Made by a program: the position numbers and the translations under genes | Notes under the pieces: model-generated | Database searches by the model: none | Seen by the model: only the letters and a program-made list of their open reading frames with translations | What the model was told of the DNA's origin: nothing | Shown here: positions 54,505 to 62,325 of the stretch, piece after piece | How positions within the stretch are numbered: the stretch's first letter is position 1 | Layout: the number at the start of each line of letters is the position of its first letter | Assembly (NCBI RefSeq): GCF_040358255.1 | Contig: NZ_CP132938.1 | Location: forward strand, 5,146,001 to 5,210,000 | Direction of reading: 5' to 3' | Source of the DNA: Tunturibacter gelidoferens | GTDB taxonomy: Bacteria; Acidobacteriota; Terriglobia; Terriglobales; Acidobacteriaceae | DNA length: 64,000 bases

Positions 54505-54801
54505 ATGCCCATAGCCAAACTCACCATCGAACTAGAAATCCCCCACGCCCAGTCCCTCAAAGACCGCCGCCAGGTCCTCCGCTCCATGAAAGATAAACTC
54601 CGCCACAGCTTCAACTTAGCCATAGCCGAGCTCGACGACGGCATGGTGTGGAACCGCGCCACCTTAGGTATCGCCGCCATCTCCTCCTCCACCAGCTACC
54701 TCACCGGCCAGCTCCACCAGATCGACCACGCCGTCCACCGCATCGCCGCCAATCTAAGCGCCGAAATCACCGACTCCTACGCCGAAATCCTGCCTGAATA
54801 A
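54505..54801 (+). CDS. ylxP: DUF503 family protein (YlxP-like)
   Basis: A 98-residue ferredoxin-like-fold protein. It has the start MPIAKLTIELEIPHAQSLKDRRQVLRSMKDKLRHSFNLAIAELDD, typical of DUF503/YlxP, a small protein that follows infB and precedes rbfA in many bacteria. The conserved SLKDRRQVLRS and VAELDD-like motifs are present. It is the first gene of a likely ylxP-rbfA-nrnA transcript. The start codon has a strong G-rich ribosome site. Function is unknown; its neighbours suggest a role in ribosome assembly. Confidence 0.92.
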   Translation: MPIAKLTIELEIPHAQSLKDRRQVLRSMKDKLRHSFNLAIAELDDGMVWNRATLGIAAISSSTSYLTGQLHQIDHAVHRIAANLSAEITDSYAEILPE

Positions 54802-54908
54802 CCCAGAAGTCGCCGCAATCCACAAGAAATCCGCCAGAATCGCTCCCTCACGCTAGGTGGAACGGCCCAACTTTGATATCCTCAACCGTTCTACCTAGTC
54901 AAAACCAT

Positions 54909-55319
54909 ATGCCCGAGCAGCGCGCCAGAACCTACCACCGCAACCGTGTCGCCAACACCTTCTCCGAGGAGATTGGAGCCATGCTGGAAGGCGAGCTCTC
55001 CGATCCCCGCATCGCACCCAGCTACGTCACCGAGGTCGTCCTCGCCCCCGGCGGCAAATCCGCCCGCATCTTTGTAGCCGTTCACGGCAACGAGGAGGAG
55101 GAAGCCTCTACCCTCGAAGGCCTCACCACCGCCCGCGCTTACATCCGCTCCCAGCTCCGCGACCGCATGGGCGTACGTCACGTCCCCGAGCTCACCTTCG
55201 CCATCGACCGCTCCGAGAAGATGACCGGACGCATGGACGAGCTTCTTGCCCGCACCCGAAAGCGCGAGCAGAGGCGCACCCCAGCCGAACCGACCCCAGG
55301 GGCCCCCACCAAACCATGA
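54909..55319 (+). CDS. rbfA: Ribosome-binding factor A
   Basis: A 136-residue KH-like protein that helps 16S rRNA maturation at the 30S subunit. It has the family features ARTYHRNRVANTFSEEIGAMLEGELSDPRI, YVTEVVLAPGGKSARIFVAVHG and RDRMGVRHVPELTFAIDRSEK, and a basic C-terminal tail. Start ATG 54909 gives MPEQRARTYHRNRVA; an upstream ATG at 54873 would add 12 unlikely residues. Its stop overlaps the nrnA start by ATGA. It lies downstream of ylxP, as in the usual nusA-infB operon. Confidence 0.94.
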   Translation: MPEQRARTYHRNRVANTFSEEIGAMLEGELSDPRIAPSYVTEVVLAPGGKSARIFVAVHGNEEEEASTLEGLTTARAYIRSQLRDRMGVRHVPELTFAIDRSEKMTGRMDELLARTRKREQRRTPAEPTPGAPTKP

Positions 55320-56314
55320 CTCCCCAAGCCCAGCTCCTCGAGGCGAAGCCTCACGCAGCGCAGATTGACGATCTACTGGCGGCCTTTCGGTCCTATCCCC
55401 GCTTCCTCCTGGCCTCGCACACTCGCCCCGACGGGGACGCCATCGGCTCGGTCCTCGCCCTCGCCGAAGTACTCGACCAACTCGGCTGCCAGGCCGACAT
55501 CGTCTTCGCCGACCCCATCCCTTCCTCCTACAACACCCTTCCAAACATCAGTCGGATCCACCACGTCCCGTCTGCGAACGACGTAGACCCCACCGGCACC
55601 ACCCCCGCCATCCTCCTCGAGTGCGACGGCATCGTCCGCACCGGCCTCCTCGGCCTGGAGGGCCGCACCCTTATCAACATCGACCACCATGCCAGCGGCC
55701 GTCACTTCGCCTCGGTCAACTGGATCGACGAACACGCCTGCGCCGTCGCCGCCATGGTCTACCACATCGCCGGCGCCGCAAACGTCGAGATCACGCCTTC
55801 CATGGCCACCTGCCTCTACGCCGGCATTCTCTCCGACACCGGCACCTTCACCTACTCCAGCACCACCGCCGACACCTTCGCGATGGTTCACCATCTCGCA
55901 GCCTGTGGCGCCAATCCCAGCCGGATAGCCCGCGACATCTACCTCTCCAATCCGGCCAGCAAGATCCGCCTGCTAGGCATCGCCCTCTCCAACCTCCAGT
56001 GCGACGACGATCTAGCCTGGACCTGGGTTACCAGCGAAGATATGGACCGCATCGGTGCCAACGCCGAGGACTGTGAGGGGGTCGTCAACTACCTCATCAG
56101 CATCGCCGGTGTCGAATCTGCCGTCTTCCTTCGCGAGGTCGCCAACGCCGACCAGTTTCGCCTCAGCATACGAAGCAAAGGCGAGACTGACGTCGCCCGG
56201 ATCGCCGAACGCTTCGGCGGCGGCGGCCATCGCAACGCCAGCGGATGCACCCTCGATGGCCCCCTCCCGGTGGCCCTCGAGCGAATCCTCACCCAGCTGC
56301 GGACAGGACTCTGA
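55316..56314 (+). CDS. nrnA: DHH-family bifunctional oligoribonuclease/pAp phosphatase
   Basis: A 332-residue protein of the DHH/DHHA1 superfamily. Metal-binding motifs are TRPDGDAIGS (Asp39, Asp41), the ECDG stretch (about residues 102-105), the DHH triad at residues 123-125 (INIDHHASG) and the DHHA1 glycine-rich loop GGGGHRNASGC at the C-terminus. NrnA removes nucleotides from nanoRNAs and hydrolyses pAp. ATG 55316 overlaps the rbfA stop (ATGA), so translation is coupled. The gene belongs with rbfA in most genomes of this type, usually next to truB, which is not seen here. Confidence 0.93.
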   Translation: MTPQAQLLEAKPHAAQIDDLLAAFRSYPRFLLASHTRPDGDAIGSVLALAEVLDQLGCQADIVFADPIPSSYNTLPNISRIHHVPSANDVDPTGTTPAILLECDGIVRTGLLGLEGRTLINIDHHASGRHFASVNWIDEHACAVAAMVYHIAGAANVEITPSMATCLYAGILSDTGTFTYSSTTADTFAMVHHLAACGANPSRIARDIYLSNPASKIRLLGIALSNLQCDDDLAWTWVTSEDMDRIGANAEDCEGVVNYLISIAGVESAVFLREVANADQFRLSIRSKGETDVARIAERFGGGGHRNASGCTLDGPLPVALERILTQLRTGL

Positions 56315-56341
56315 TAGCCTTGTCTCGCTTCTCTTAGGAAA

Positions 56342-58153
56342 ATGAACGATATCCAACATCCCGCCGTCTCCGGCGCAAGGAATGGCAGCGCAATCGTGAA
56401 GCGGCTGCAGCACTATCTGAAGCTGCCCTCTATCACCACGATCCGCGAGTTTGTCATCCTCTTCGTGGTCACTGTTTTCCTTCTGCTCTATGGTCTTGTC
56501 CCAGTCTTCGGCGGCGACCAGCTTGGATTGGTAGGTGCGGACGAGCCACGATATGCCCAGATCGCCCGCGAGATGCTCACCGCGCACTCCATGGCCTGCC
56601 ACGATGTCGACGCTAAGATGGTCCCGCGCAGCCTCCGCCCGGAAGACATTCGCAACTCCTTTCACTGCATCGCAGGCGGCACCGTCACCCCCATCCTCTA
56701 CGGCAAGCCCTGGCTGGAAAAGCCCGCCCTCTACTACTGGCGCGCCATGAGCTTCTTCAAAGAGTTCGGAGTCTCCGACTGGACCGCCCGCCTCCCGTCC
56801 TCCTCTGCGACTCTGGCCCTCGTCGTCCTCGTCTTCCTCCACATGCGGCGCTTCCGCCCCGGTGGTCACCTCGACGCTGCCCTCATCACCGCATCCTGCA
56901 TCGCCATCGTCAGCTTCGCCCGCGGTGCCTCTACCGACATGCAGCTCGCGGCCCCTTTCTGCATCGGGATGCTGGGCTGGTATGCCTGGTACGAGACAGG
57001 CAAAAAATTCTGGCTCTTCGACCTCTACTTCTTCGGTGCAGCCGCCACGCTGGCGAAAGGTCCTGTAGCTCCTTTCCTCGCACTTGCTATCATCCTTCTC
57101 TTCGTTGGCCTCCGGCGCGAGTGGTCGGTTCTTCGCCGCACCATCTGGATTCCCGGTGTTGTCCTTTATCTCGTCATGGTGTTGCCCTGGTACATCGCGG
57201 TTCAAAAGCGCAACCCAACCTTCTACCGCCTCTTCTTTCTTGAACACAATCTCGAGCGCTTCGCCACCAACCGCTACCAGCACCATCAGCCCTTCTGGTA
57301 CTACCTCGCCGTCCTCCTCATCGGCCTGATGCCGTGGACCGTCATGGCCATCCGCGCCCTGGTCGACTCCATCGAAGTCTCAATCGCCGAGTGGAAGGTC
57401 CGCCACAATCCACAGCGTTACCTCGGCCACACCCGCGCCGGCGACGCCTTCCCCGAGTTCCTGGTCTTATGGGCACTCTTCCCCATCGTCTTCTTCTCGT
57501 TCTCCGGCTCCAAACTCCCCGGCTATATTCTCCCCTCTATTCCTCCATTGACCATCCTCACGGCCGACTATCTCAACCGTAGTCGCCGCCAAGGTCTGCC
57601 CCAATGGCTTGTCTGGGCTCACGCCGCCACCTGTGGTCTCCTCGTCTTCGTCCTCGCCCTCGCCCCCCAGCACATGAAGTACGAGACCCTCGTACCCTCC
57701 ACGCAATGGCTGCTGATCGCCGGCGCCACCGCACTAGCCTTTGGAGCCATCGTCTTCCTCACCATCCGTCGCTGGGGCATCCCGCAGGTCTGCAATGTAA
57801 CCCTGCTTCCCGTTCTCGCAACCCTCGTTTTTCTCCTCGGCTTCTACGGCAAAGAGCTCGACATGAACTACTCTGCCCGGCCGCTCGCCCGCGAGATCCA
57901 GCAACAGGCGCCCGACGTAAAACTGGTCGCCACCGATATCAAGCGCGACATGGACTACGGCCTCGCCTTCTACCGCAACGAGCCCATGATCCACTACAGC
58001 ACCGACGGCGTCCCCAGCGAGGAACACATCCTAGTCATCCGCGCCAGCGACGCCGCCGACCTCGACCGCTGGCTAGCCGGACGTGTCTACAAGCCCTTAT
58101 TCCTCTACGAATCGCAAGGCATCGAGGTCTACCGTGTCTACGCTCGTCCCTAG
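56342..58153 (+). CDS. ArnT-like membrane glycosyltransferase (GT39/GT83 type)
   Basis: A 603-residue protein with about 12 hydrophobic segments. It begins with a cytoplasmic tail, then a first helix (FVILFVVTVFLLLYGLVPVF) and the catalytic loop LGLVGADEPRYAQIAREML, whose DE pair is the acidic motif of the PMT/ArnT superfamily. Next comes ATLAKGPVAPFLAL and the FSGSKLPGYILPSIPPLTIL block. The last 100 residues are a soluble periplasmic domain. It is likely to transfer a polyprenyl-linked sugar to lipid A or another envelope acceptor. It follows nrnA by 28 bp; the link is probably incidental. Confidence 0.9.
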   Translation: MNDIQHPAVSGARNGSAIVKRLQHYLKLPSITTIREFVILFVVTVFLLLYGLVPVFGGDQLGLVGADEPRYAQIAREMLTAHSMACHDVDAKMVPRSLRPEDIRNSFHCIAGGTVTPILYGKPWLEKPALYYWRAMSFFKEFGVSDWTARLPSSSATLALVVLVFLHMRRFRPGGHLDAALITASCIAIVSFARGASTDMQLAAPFCIGMLGWYAWYETGKKFWLFDLYFFGAAATLAKGPVAPFLALAIILLFVGLRREWSVLRRTIWIPGVVLYLVMVLPWYIAVQKRNPTFYRLFFLEHNLERFATNRYQHHQPFWYYLAVLLIGLMPWTVMAIRALVDSIEVSIAEWKVRHNPQRYLGHTRAGDAFPEFLVLWALFPIVFFSFSGSKLPGYILPSIPPLTILTADYLNRSRRQGLPQWLVWAHAATCGLLVFVLALAPQHMKYETLVPSTQWLLIAGATALAFGAIVFLTIRRWGIPQVCNVTLLPVLATLVFLLGFYGKELDMNYSARPLAREIQQQAPDVKLVATDIKRDMDYGLAFYRNEPMIHYSTDGVPSEEHILVIRASDAADLDRWLAGRVYKPLFLYESQGIEVYRVYARP

Positions 58154-58160
58154 ACCTTGG

Positions 58161-58260
58161 TCCCGACCAAAGGGAGGACCAAAGCACTTGGCGCAGGCAA
58201 GACCGGTACACAAGTCACGAAGTGACCGCCTCCCGCGCAGGGAGCCCGTCCGGCAGGACA
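58161..58260 (+). repeat. Multi-hairpin intergenic repeat, copy D
   Basis: It starts 8 bp after the ArnT-like gene stop. The 5' module folds as well: CCTTGGTCCC pairs with a GGACCAAAG partner. Then stems GTCAC-gaa-GTGAC, CTCCC-gcgca-GGGAG and GTCC-ggca-GGAC follow. This is the copy with the most complete pairing. Confidence 0.85.
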
Positions 58261-58333
58261 TTGGGGTGCCCCACCTAACACTCACCCATCCCTCCAAAAT
58301 TCCTATAAGCTCGACGAAAGACCTCCCACAGGT

Positions 58334-59323
58334 ATGGCCGTCGCGACCCAACTCGAGATACTGGACCTTCGCCACTTTTCGGCGCGCCAGCTCCGTCCCC
58401 TGCTCGAAACCGAGTCGCGCGTCTGGGAGCACCGCCTTCGCTGGAACTACCAAAGCTCCACCGAACTCCTCCTTCAGTACCTCGACTCCCGCATCCTGCC
58501 CGGCTTTGTTGCGCTGGACCGGGGACGAATCTGCGGCTTCACCTTCTGCGTCTACGAAGGCCAGAAAGCAGTAGTCGGTGATGCCTTCGCCATCGCCAAC
58601 GACACGGCGCAGATGCTTCAGACCACACAGACCCTGCTCCACCAGCTGCTGCAGCTACTGCAAAACTCTCCCGGCATTCAACGGATCGAGTCCCAGCTCC
58701 TGCTCTACGACGCCGGCTCTATCAACGAGGCCTTCCTGGCTGCCGGCTTCACTATGTATCCCCGCCTCTTCATGGAGTGCGACCTCAGCGCCTCGGCAGA
58801 CGCCCCCCAAGACTCCCCCGAACTGAATCTTCCCGCGAATGTAGAGCTGCTGCGTTGGTCCACCGATCACTATCAGGCCGCCGCCGAGCTGATCCACGAG
58901 TGCTACCTGGGCCACATCGACGCCCGCATCAACGACCAGTACTGCTCCCTCCACGGCTCACTTCGCTTTCTGCATAACATCGTCCGCTTCCCCGGCTGCG
59001 GCGTCTTTGAGCCCAACGCCTCCTGGGTGCTTCGCGACCGCCACACCAGCGCCATCGTCGGAATGTTGTTATGTTCGCGCGTAGCCAGCGACGTGGCCCA
59101 CATCACCCAGCTCTGCATCGCACCCACCTGGCGAGGCCAAGGCTTTGGACGAGCCCTCCTCGACCATTGCACCCACCATCTAACCCACGCCGGCTTCGCA
59201 GCCATCACTCTGACAGTCACCGAAGCCAACCAGCAGGCCGTCAAGCTTTATGAGAACCACAGCTTCTTCACACGCCATCGTTTCGACGCCATGGTTCTCG
59301 ACAAGACGAATCAGACATCCTGA
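58334..59323 (+). CDS. GNAT-family N-acetyltransferase, two domain halves
   Basis: A 329-residue protein, about twice the size of a single GNAT domain. The N-terminal half (about residues 1-150) has AVATQLEILDLRHFSARQL and FCVYEGQKAVVGDAFAI, a degenerate GNAT-like fold. The C-terminal half (about 170-320) has the full acetyl-CoA-binding motif HITQLCIAPTWRGQGFGRALLDHCTHHL and FAAITLTVTEANQQAVKLYENHSFF. Acceptor unknown. It is flanked by repeat copies D and E. No clear ribosome site precedes the ATG. Confidence 0.88.
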   Translation: MAVATQLEILDLRHFSARQLRPLLETESRVWEHRLRWNYQSSTELLLQYLDSRILPGFVALDRGRICGFTFCVYEGQKAVVGDAFAIANDTAQMLQTTQTLLHQLLQLLQNSPGIQRIESQLLLYDAGSINEAFLAAGFTMYPRLFMECDLSASADAPQDSPELNLPANVELLRWSTDHYQAAAELIHECYLGHIDARINDQYCSLHGSLRFLHNIVRFPGCGVFEPNASWVLRDRHTSAIVGMLLCSRVASDVAHITQLCIAPTWRGQGFGRALLDHCTHHLTHAGFAAITLTVTEANQQAVKLYENHSFFTRHRFDAMVLDKTNQTS

Positions 59324-59340
59324 AGCGCACAGAGTTCTTA

Positions 59341-59442
59341 TTCCCGACCAGCGGGAGGACAAGCGATGGCTATCCCACCGAAACAAGGTACACACGTCAC
59401 GAAGTGACCGCCCCACGCGCAGTGGGCCCGTCCGGCAGGACA
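59341..59442 (+). repeat. Multi-hairpin intergenic repeat, copy E
   Basis: It starts 17 bp after the GNAT stop with TTCCCGACCAGCGGGAGGAC, and contains GGTACACACGTCAC-gaa-GTGAC. The second stem is CCCAC-gcgca-GTGGG, where copy D has CTCCC/GGGAG; the bases differ on both sides so that pairing is kept. The last stem is GTCC-ggca-GGAC. Confidence 0.85.
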
Positions 59443-59453
59443 CCTCACCAAGA

Positions 59454-59723
59454 TCAAACAGCAAACCGTTCCGCCGCGCGAGCCTTCTTCTTGGCGGCCT
59501 CTTCGTCTCGATCCTTAGGCGGCGCATTGGTTTCGAGTGAGGCCAAAAGGCGGCCAGAGATCAGCGATATCTCATCCACCGCAGACTCAAACGCAACTTC
59601 ATTCGCCTTCGATGGCTTGGTGAAACCACTGATCTTCCTGACAAACTGAAGCGACGCATCTCGAATCTCTGCGTCCGTGACGGGAGGATCGAAGTTAAAC
59701 AGTGTTTTGATATTCCTGCACAT
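59454..59723 (-). CDS. DUF2277 family protein
   Basis: An 89-residue protein starting MCRNIKTLFNFDPPVTDAEIRDASLQFVRKISGF, which is the characteristic opening of DUF2277, followed by TKPSKANEVAFESAVDEI. It is helical and highly charged at the C-terminus. The function is unknown. It lies 39 bp downstream of guaB on the same strand and may be cotranscribed. Confidence 0.92.
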   Translation of the reverse strand: MCRNIKTLFNFDPPVTDAEIRDASLQFVRKISGFTKPSKANEVAFESAVDEISLISGRLLASLETNAPPKDRDEEAAKKKARAAERFAV

Positions 59724-59762
59724 TGCTTCACCTCAACGCATAGGAGAACTAACGACCGAATC

Positions 59763-61289
59763 CTACTCCACGTGATAGTTAGGAGCCTCACGCGTGATGA
59801 TCACGTCATGAACGTGACTCTCCCGCAGCCCGGCGTTCGAAATCCGAATAAACCGAGCATTCGCCTGCAACTCTGCGATCGTTCCGCATCCTAAATACCC
59901 CATCCCCGAACGCAGACCGCCAACCAGCTGATACACCATGCCCTCAAGCGGTCCACGATGCGGCACCCGCCCTTCAATTCCCTCCGGCACAAACTTCGCC
60001 AGCCGGTTCGAGCCGCCGTTCTCCCGCGCCGTCAACGAAGGCCTCTCCGTGCTCGCAGCATCTTCCATATCGCTCTTGCCCTGGAAGTAGCGCTCCCCCG
60101 ATCCCTGCGCCATAGCCGACAGCGAACCCATCCCGCGATAGGCCTTGAATGAGCGCCCCTGATAAAGAATCGTCTCCCCCGGACTCTCATCGACCCCAGC
60201 AAACAGCGACCCCATCATCACCACGCTCGCCCCGGCAGCAATCGCCTTGGTCACATCGCCCGAGTATTTAATCCCGCCATCCGCAATAATCGGAATTCCC
60301 CGCTCCTGCCCCGCACGATAAGCCTCTGAGATCGCCGTAATCTGCGGCATCCCAGCACCAGTCACCATGCGCGTCGTGCAGATCGACCCCGGCCCGATCC
60401 CCACCTTCACCGCATCGGCCCCCGCATCCATAAGCGCAATCGCGCCCTCATACGTAGCAATATTCCCCGCCATCAAATCAATCTGCGGAAACCGTTTCTT
60501 CACCTCGCGCACAGCCTCCAGCACCCGCGACGAGTGCCCATGCGCCGAATCGATCGCCAGCGCATCCACCCGCGCTGCAACCAGCGCCTCAGCCCGCTCC
60601 AGAAAATCTCCCGTAGCTCCAATCGCTCCCGCCACCCGCAGCCGCCCCTGCGAATCCTTCGAAGCATTCGGATACTTCAACTTCTTCTGAATATCCTTGA
60701 CTGTAATCAAACCCTTTAGCTCGTAGTCATCATTCACAACAAGCAGCTTCTCCACGCGATGCTGATGCAGAATCTGTTCTGCCTGTTCCAGCGTCGTACC
60801 GACCGGAACCGTGATCAGATTGGTCTTCGTCATCACCGAATCGATCGTCAGATCCGTCCGCGAGACAAACCGCAGGTCGCGATTCGTCAAAATTCCCACC
60901 AGCTTCTTATTCTTCGTCACCGGCACTCCGGAGATCTTGTACCGCCGCATCACCTCCAGCGCATCGGCGATCGTCTGCTCCGGTGTAATCGTCACCGGGT
61001 CCACAATCATCCCGCTCTCCGACCGCTTTACCTTATCGATCTCTCCCGCCTGCTGTTCGATCGTCAGATTGCGATGCACCACGCCCAGCCCACCCTGCTG
61101 CGCCATCGCAATCGCTAGCCGCGCCTCCGTCACCGTATCCATCGCAGCCGACATCAGCGGCGTGCTCAGAGTGATATTTCGTGTCAGCTGCGTCTGCGTG
61201 CTCACCTGGGTCGGAACAACATCGCTGTAAGCAGGCACAAGAAGAACATCATCAAACGTAAGGGCTTCGGGTACGGGGGAGCTAATCAT
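59763..61289 (-). CDS. guaB: IMP dehydrogenase
   Basis: A 508-residue enzyme that oxidises IMP to XMP, the committed step of GMP synthesis. The barrel begins TFDDVLLVPAYSDVVPTQVS and includes SAAMDTVTEARLAIAMAQQGG. Two CBS domains occupy about residues 95-210, and the catalytic loop GIGPGSICTTRMVTGAGMPQ carries Cys304. The active-site flap and C-terminus are complete (GMGYLGCGTIAELQANARFIRISNAGLRESHVHDV). It starts at ATG 61289 and diverges from rimP. No guaA is in the window. Confidence 0.97.
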   Translation of the reverse strand: MISSPVPEALTFDDVLLVPAYSDVVPTQVSTQTQLTRNITLSTPLMSAAMDTVTEARLAIAMAQQGGLGVVHRNLTIEQQAGEIDKVKRSESGMIVDPVTITPEQTIADALEVMRRYKISGVPVTKNKKLVGILTNRDLRFVSRTDLTIDSVMTKTNLITVPVGTTLEQAEQILHQHRVEKLLVVNDDYELKGLITVKDIQKKLKYPNASKDSQGRLRVAGAIGATGDFLERAEALVAARVDALAIDSAHGHSSRVLEAVREVKKRFPQIDLMAGNIATYEGAIALMDAGADAVKVGIGPGSICTTRMVTGAGMPQITAISEAYRAGQERGIPIIADGGIKYSGDVTKAIAAGASVVMMGSLFAGVDESPGETILYQGRSFKAYRGMGSLSAMAQGSGERYFQGKSDMEDAASTERPSLTARENGGSNRLAKFVPEGIEGRVPHRGPLEGMVYQLVGGLRSGMGYLGCGTIAELQANARFIRISNAGLRESHVHDVIITREAPNYHVE

Positions 61290-61475
61290 AATTTTTATAA
61301 GATCCAGTTGTGATGGTTTAAAAGCGACAGGCCGTGCGGCAGCAAGGCTGTATTTCGCGGGATTTCATCGATTGTAGAGTCGTATCCGACCCATAGCAAA
61401 TTGGATGGCACAATTTCACGAAAGTTTCGCGGCCCCTCGGAACTCCTCCCCCTTCCTTCGAACCGGCGAGCCCCA
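61290..61475. other. Gene-free divergent region of guaB
   Basis: Together with the rimP leader this is a 365-bp gap without a gene. This part presumably contains the guaB promoter, which I cannot place. No purine riboswitch is evident. Confidence 0.4.
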
Positions 61476-61504
61476 TTGAATTACGGCAAAAGGAGATGTA
61501 TCAT
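61476..61504 (+). promoter_or_regulatory. Sigma-70-type promoter of the rimP-nusA transcript
   Basis: TTGAAT at 61476-61481 and TATCAT at 61499-61504 are separated by exactly 17 bases. The match to the consensus TTGACA/TATAAT is good. Transcription would start near 61511, about 145 bp before rimP. Confidence 0.6.
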
Positions 61505-61510
61505 TTGAGT

Positions 61511-61654
61511 TGCAGACGATTTTGTTCCGTCGTAAGAATAAGAGCCGTGACCGCACCGGTGATTTGACGGAAGAGATGAGTGGGCTAAAGCCCACTTTTT
61601 ATTTGCTCTAAAAACGTTTGTGCACACGGGACCATTGCACCGGAAATAACGCTT
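61511..61654 (+). ncRNA. Leader RNA of rimP-nusA, possible attenuator
   Basis: A leader of about 90 nt between the promoter and an intrinsic terminator contains TTCCGTC (61525-61531), which can pair with GACGGAA (61566-61572) or take part in a smaller hairpin with GACG (61515-61518). The competing pairings and the terminator suggest conditional transcription of the operon, or a short separate RNA. The feature is inferred from sequence only. Confidence 0.45.
61579..61604 (+). terminator. Intrinsic terminator in the rimP leader
   Basis: AGTGGGCT-aa-AGCCCACT is a perfect 8-bp stem with a 2-base loop, followed by TTTTATTT. It is located 50 bp before the rimP start and 75 bp after the predicted transcription start, so it should interrupt most transcripts unless overridden. 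Confidence 0.8.
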
Positions 61655-62236
61655 ATGGCAGTCCAGCTAGACCAAATTCGAGCAACCGCGGAGCGTGTCG
61701 CCGCCTCCCACAACCTGGAACTCGTCGATCTTGAGTTTCAGGGCGGAGTCAAATTCCGCACCTTGCGCGTCTTTGTAGAAAAGAATGCAGCCGAACGAGC
61801 CAAACTTGCCGAACTCGCCGCAAATGAGGCCGTTGCAGATCTTCCAAAAGGAGTGCCGGTAGAAAGGCTCTCCGGCGTCACCCACGAGGATTGCGCTGTA
61901 TTTGCACAGGATTTTGGCACCGTGCTCGACGTAGAAGACCTTATCCCGGGCGCAGAGTACACCCTCGAGGTCTCCTCACCGGGCCTCGAACGGAAGCTGT
62001 TTCGGCCCGAAGACTTCACCCGGTTTCAAGGTAGTCTGGTCAAGCTCCAGACCTTCACGCCGGTGAACAAGAACAGGCAGTGGCAAGGCCGTCTCACTAA
62101 ATTTGCAGACGGTGTACTGACGATCGACCTCTCTGCCGTCAAACAGAAGGGCAAGGCAAAGAAGGCTGTGACAGAATCCACCGTCGACATCGCCTTGGCG
62201 AACGTCGAAAAGGCCAATTTAGTCGCAGAGATTTAG
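61655..62236 (+). CDS. rimP: Ribosome maturation factor RimP
   Basis: A 193-residue protein, longer than the usual 150-160. It has the family blocks AERVAASHNLELVDLEFQGGVKFRTLRVFVEKN, RLSGVTHEDCAVFAQDFGTVLDVED and YTLEVSSPGLERKLFRPEDFTRFQGSLVKL, with an Sm-like C-terminal domain. The additional length comes from a Lys-rich insertion near residue 165 (KQKGKAKKAVTES). RimP helps 30S subunit assembly. ATG 61655 is used. It is followed by nusA at 90 bp, the classic order, and preceded by a terminator-containing leader. Confidence 0.94.
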   Translation: MAVQLDQIRATAERVAASHNLELVDLEFQGGVKFRTLRVFVEKNAAERAKLAELAANEAVADLPKGVPVERLSGVTHEDCAVFAQDFGTVLDVEDLIPGAEYTLEVSSPGLERKLFRPEDFTRFQGSLVKLQTFTPVNKNRQWQGRLTKFADGVLTIDLSAVKQKGKAKKAVTESTVDIALANVEKANLVAEI

Positions 62237-62325
62237 AAACTGTTCGCACAAAGGACAGATTCAAATCAGCACAACAAGCACGAAACAAACCCGAGAGATC
62301 GGGCAAGAGCAAGGAAGAGTGACCA

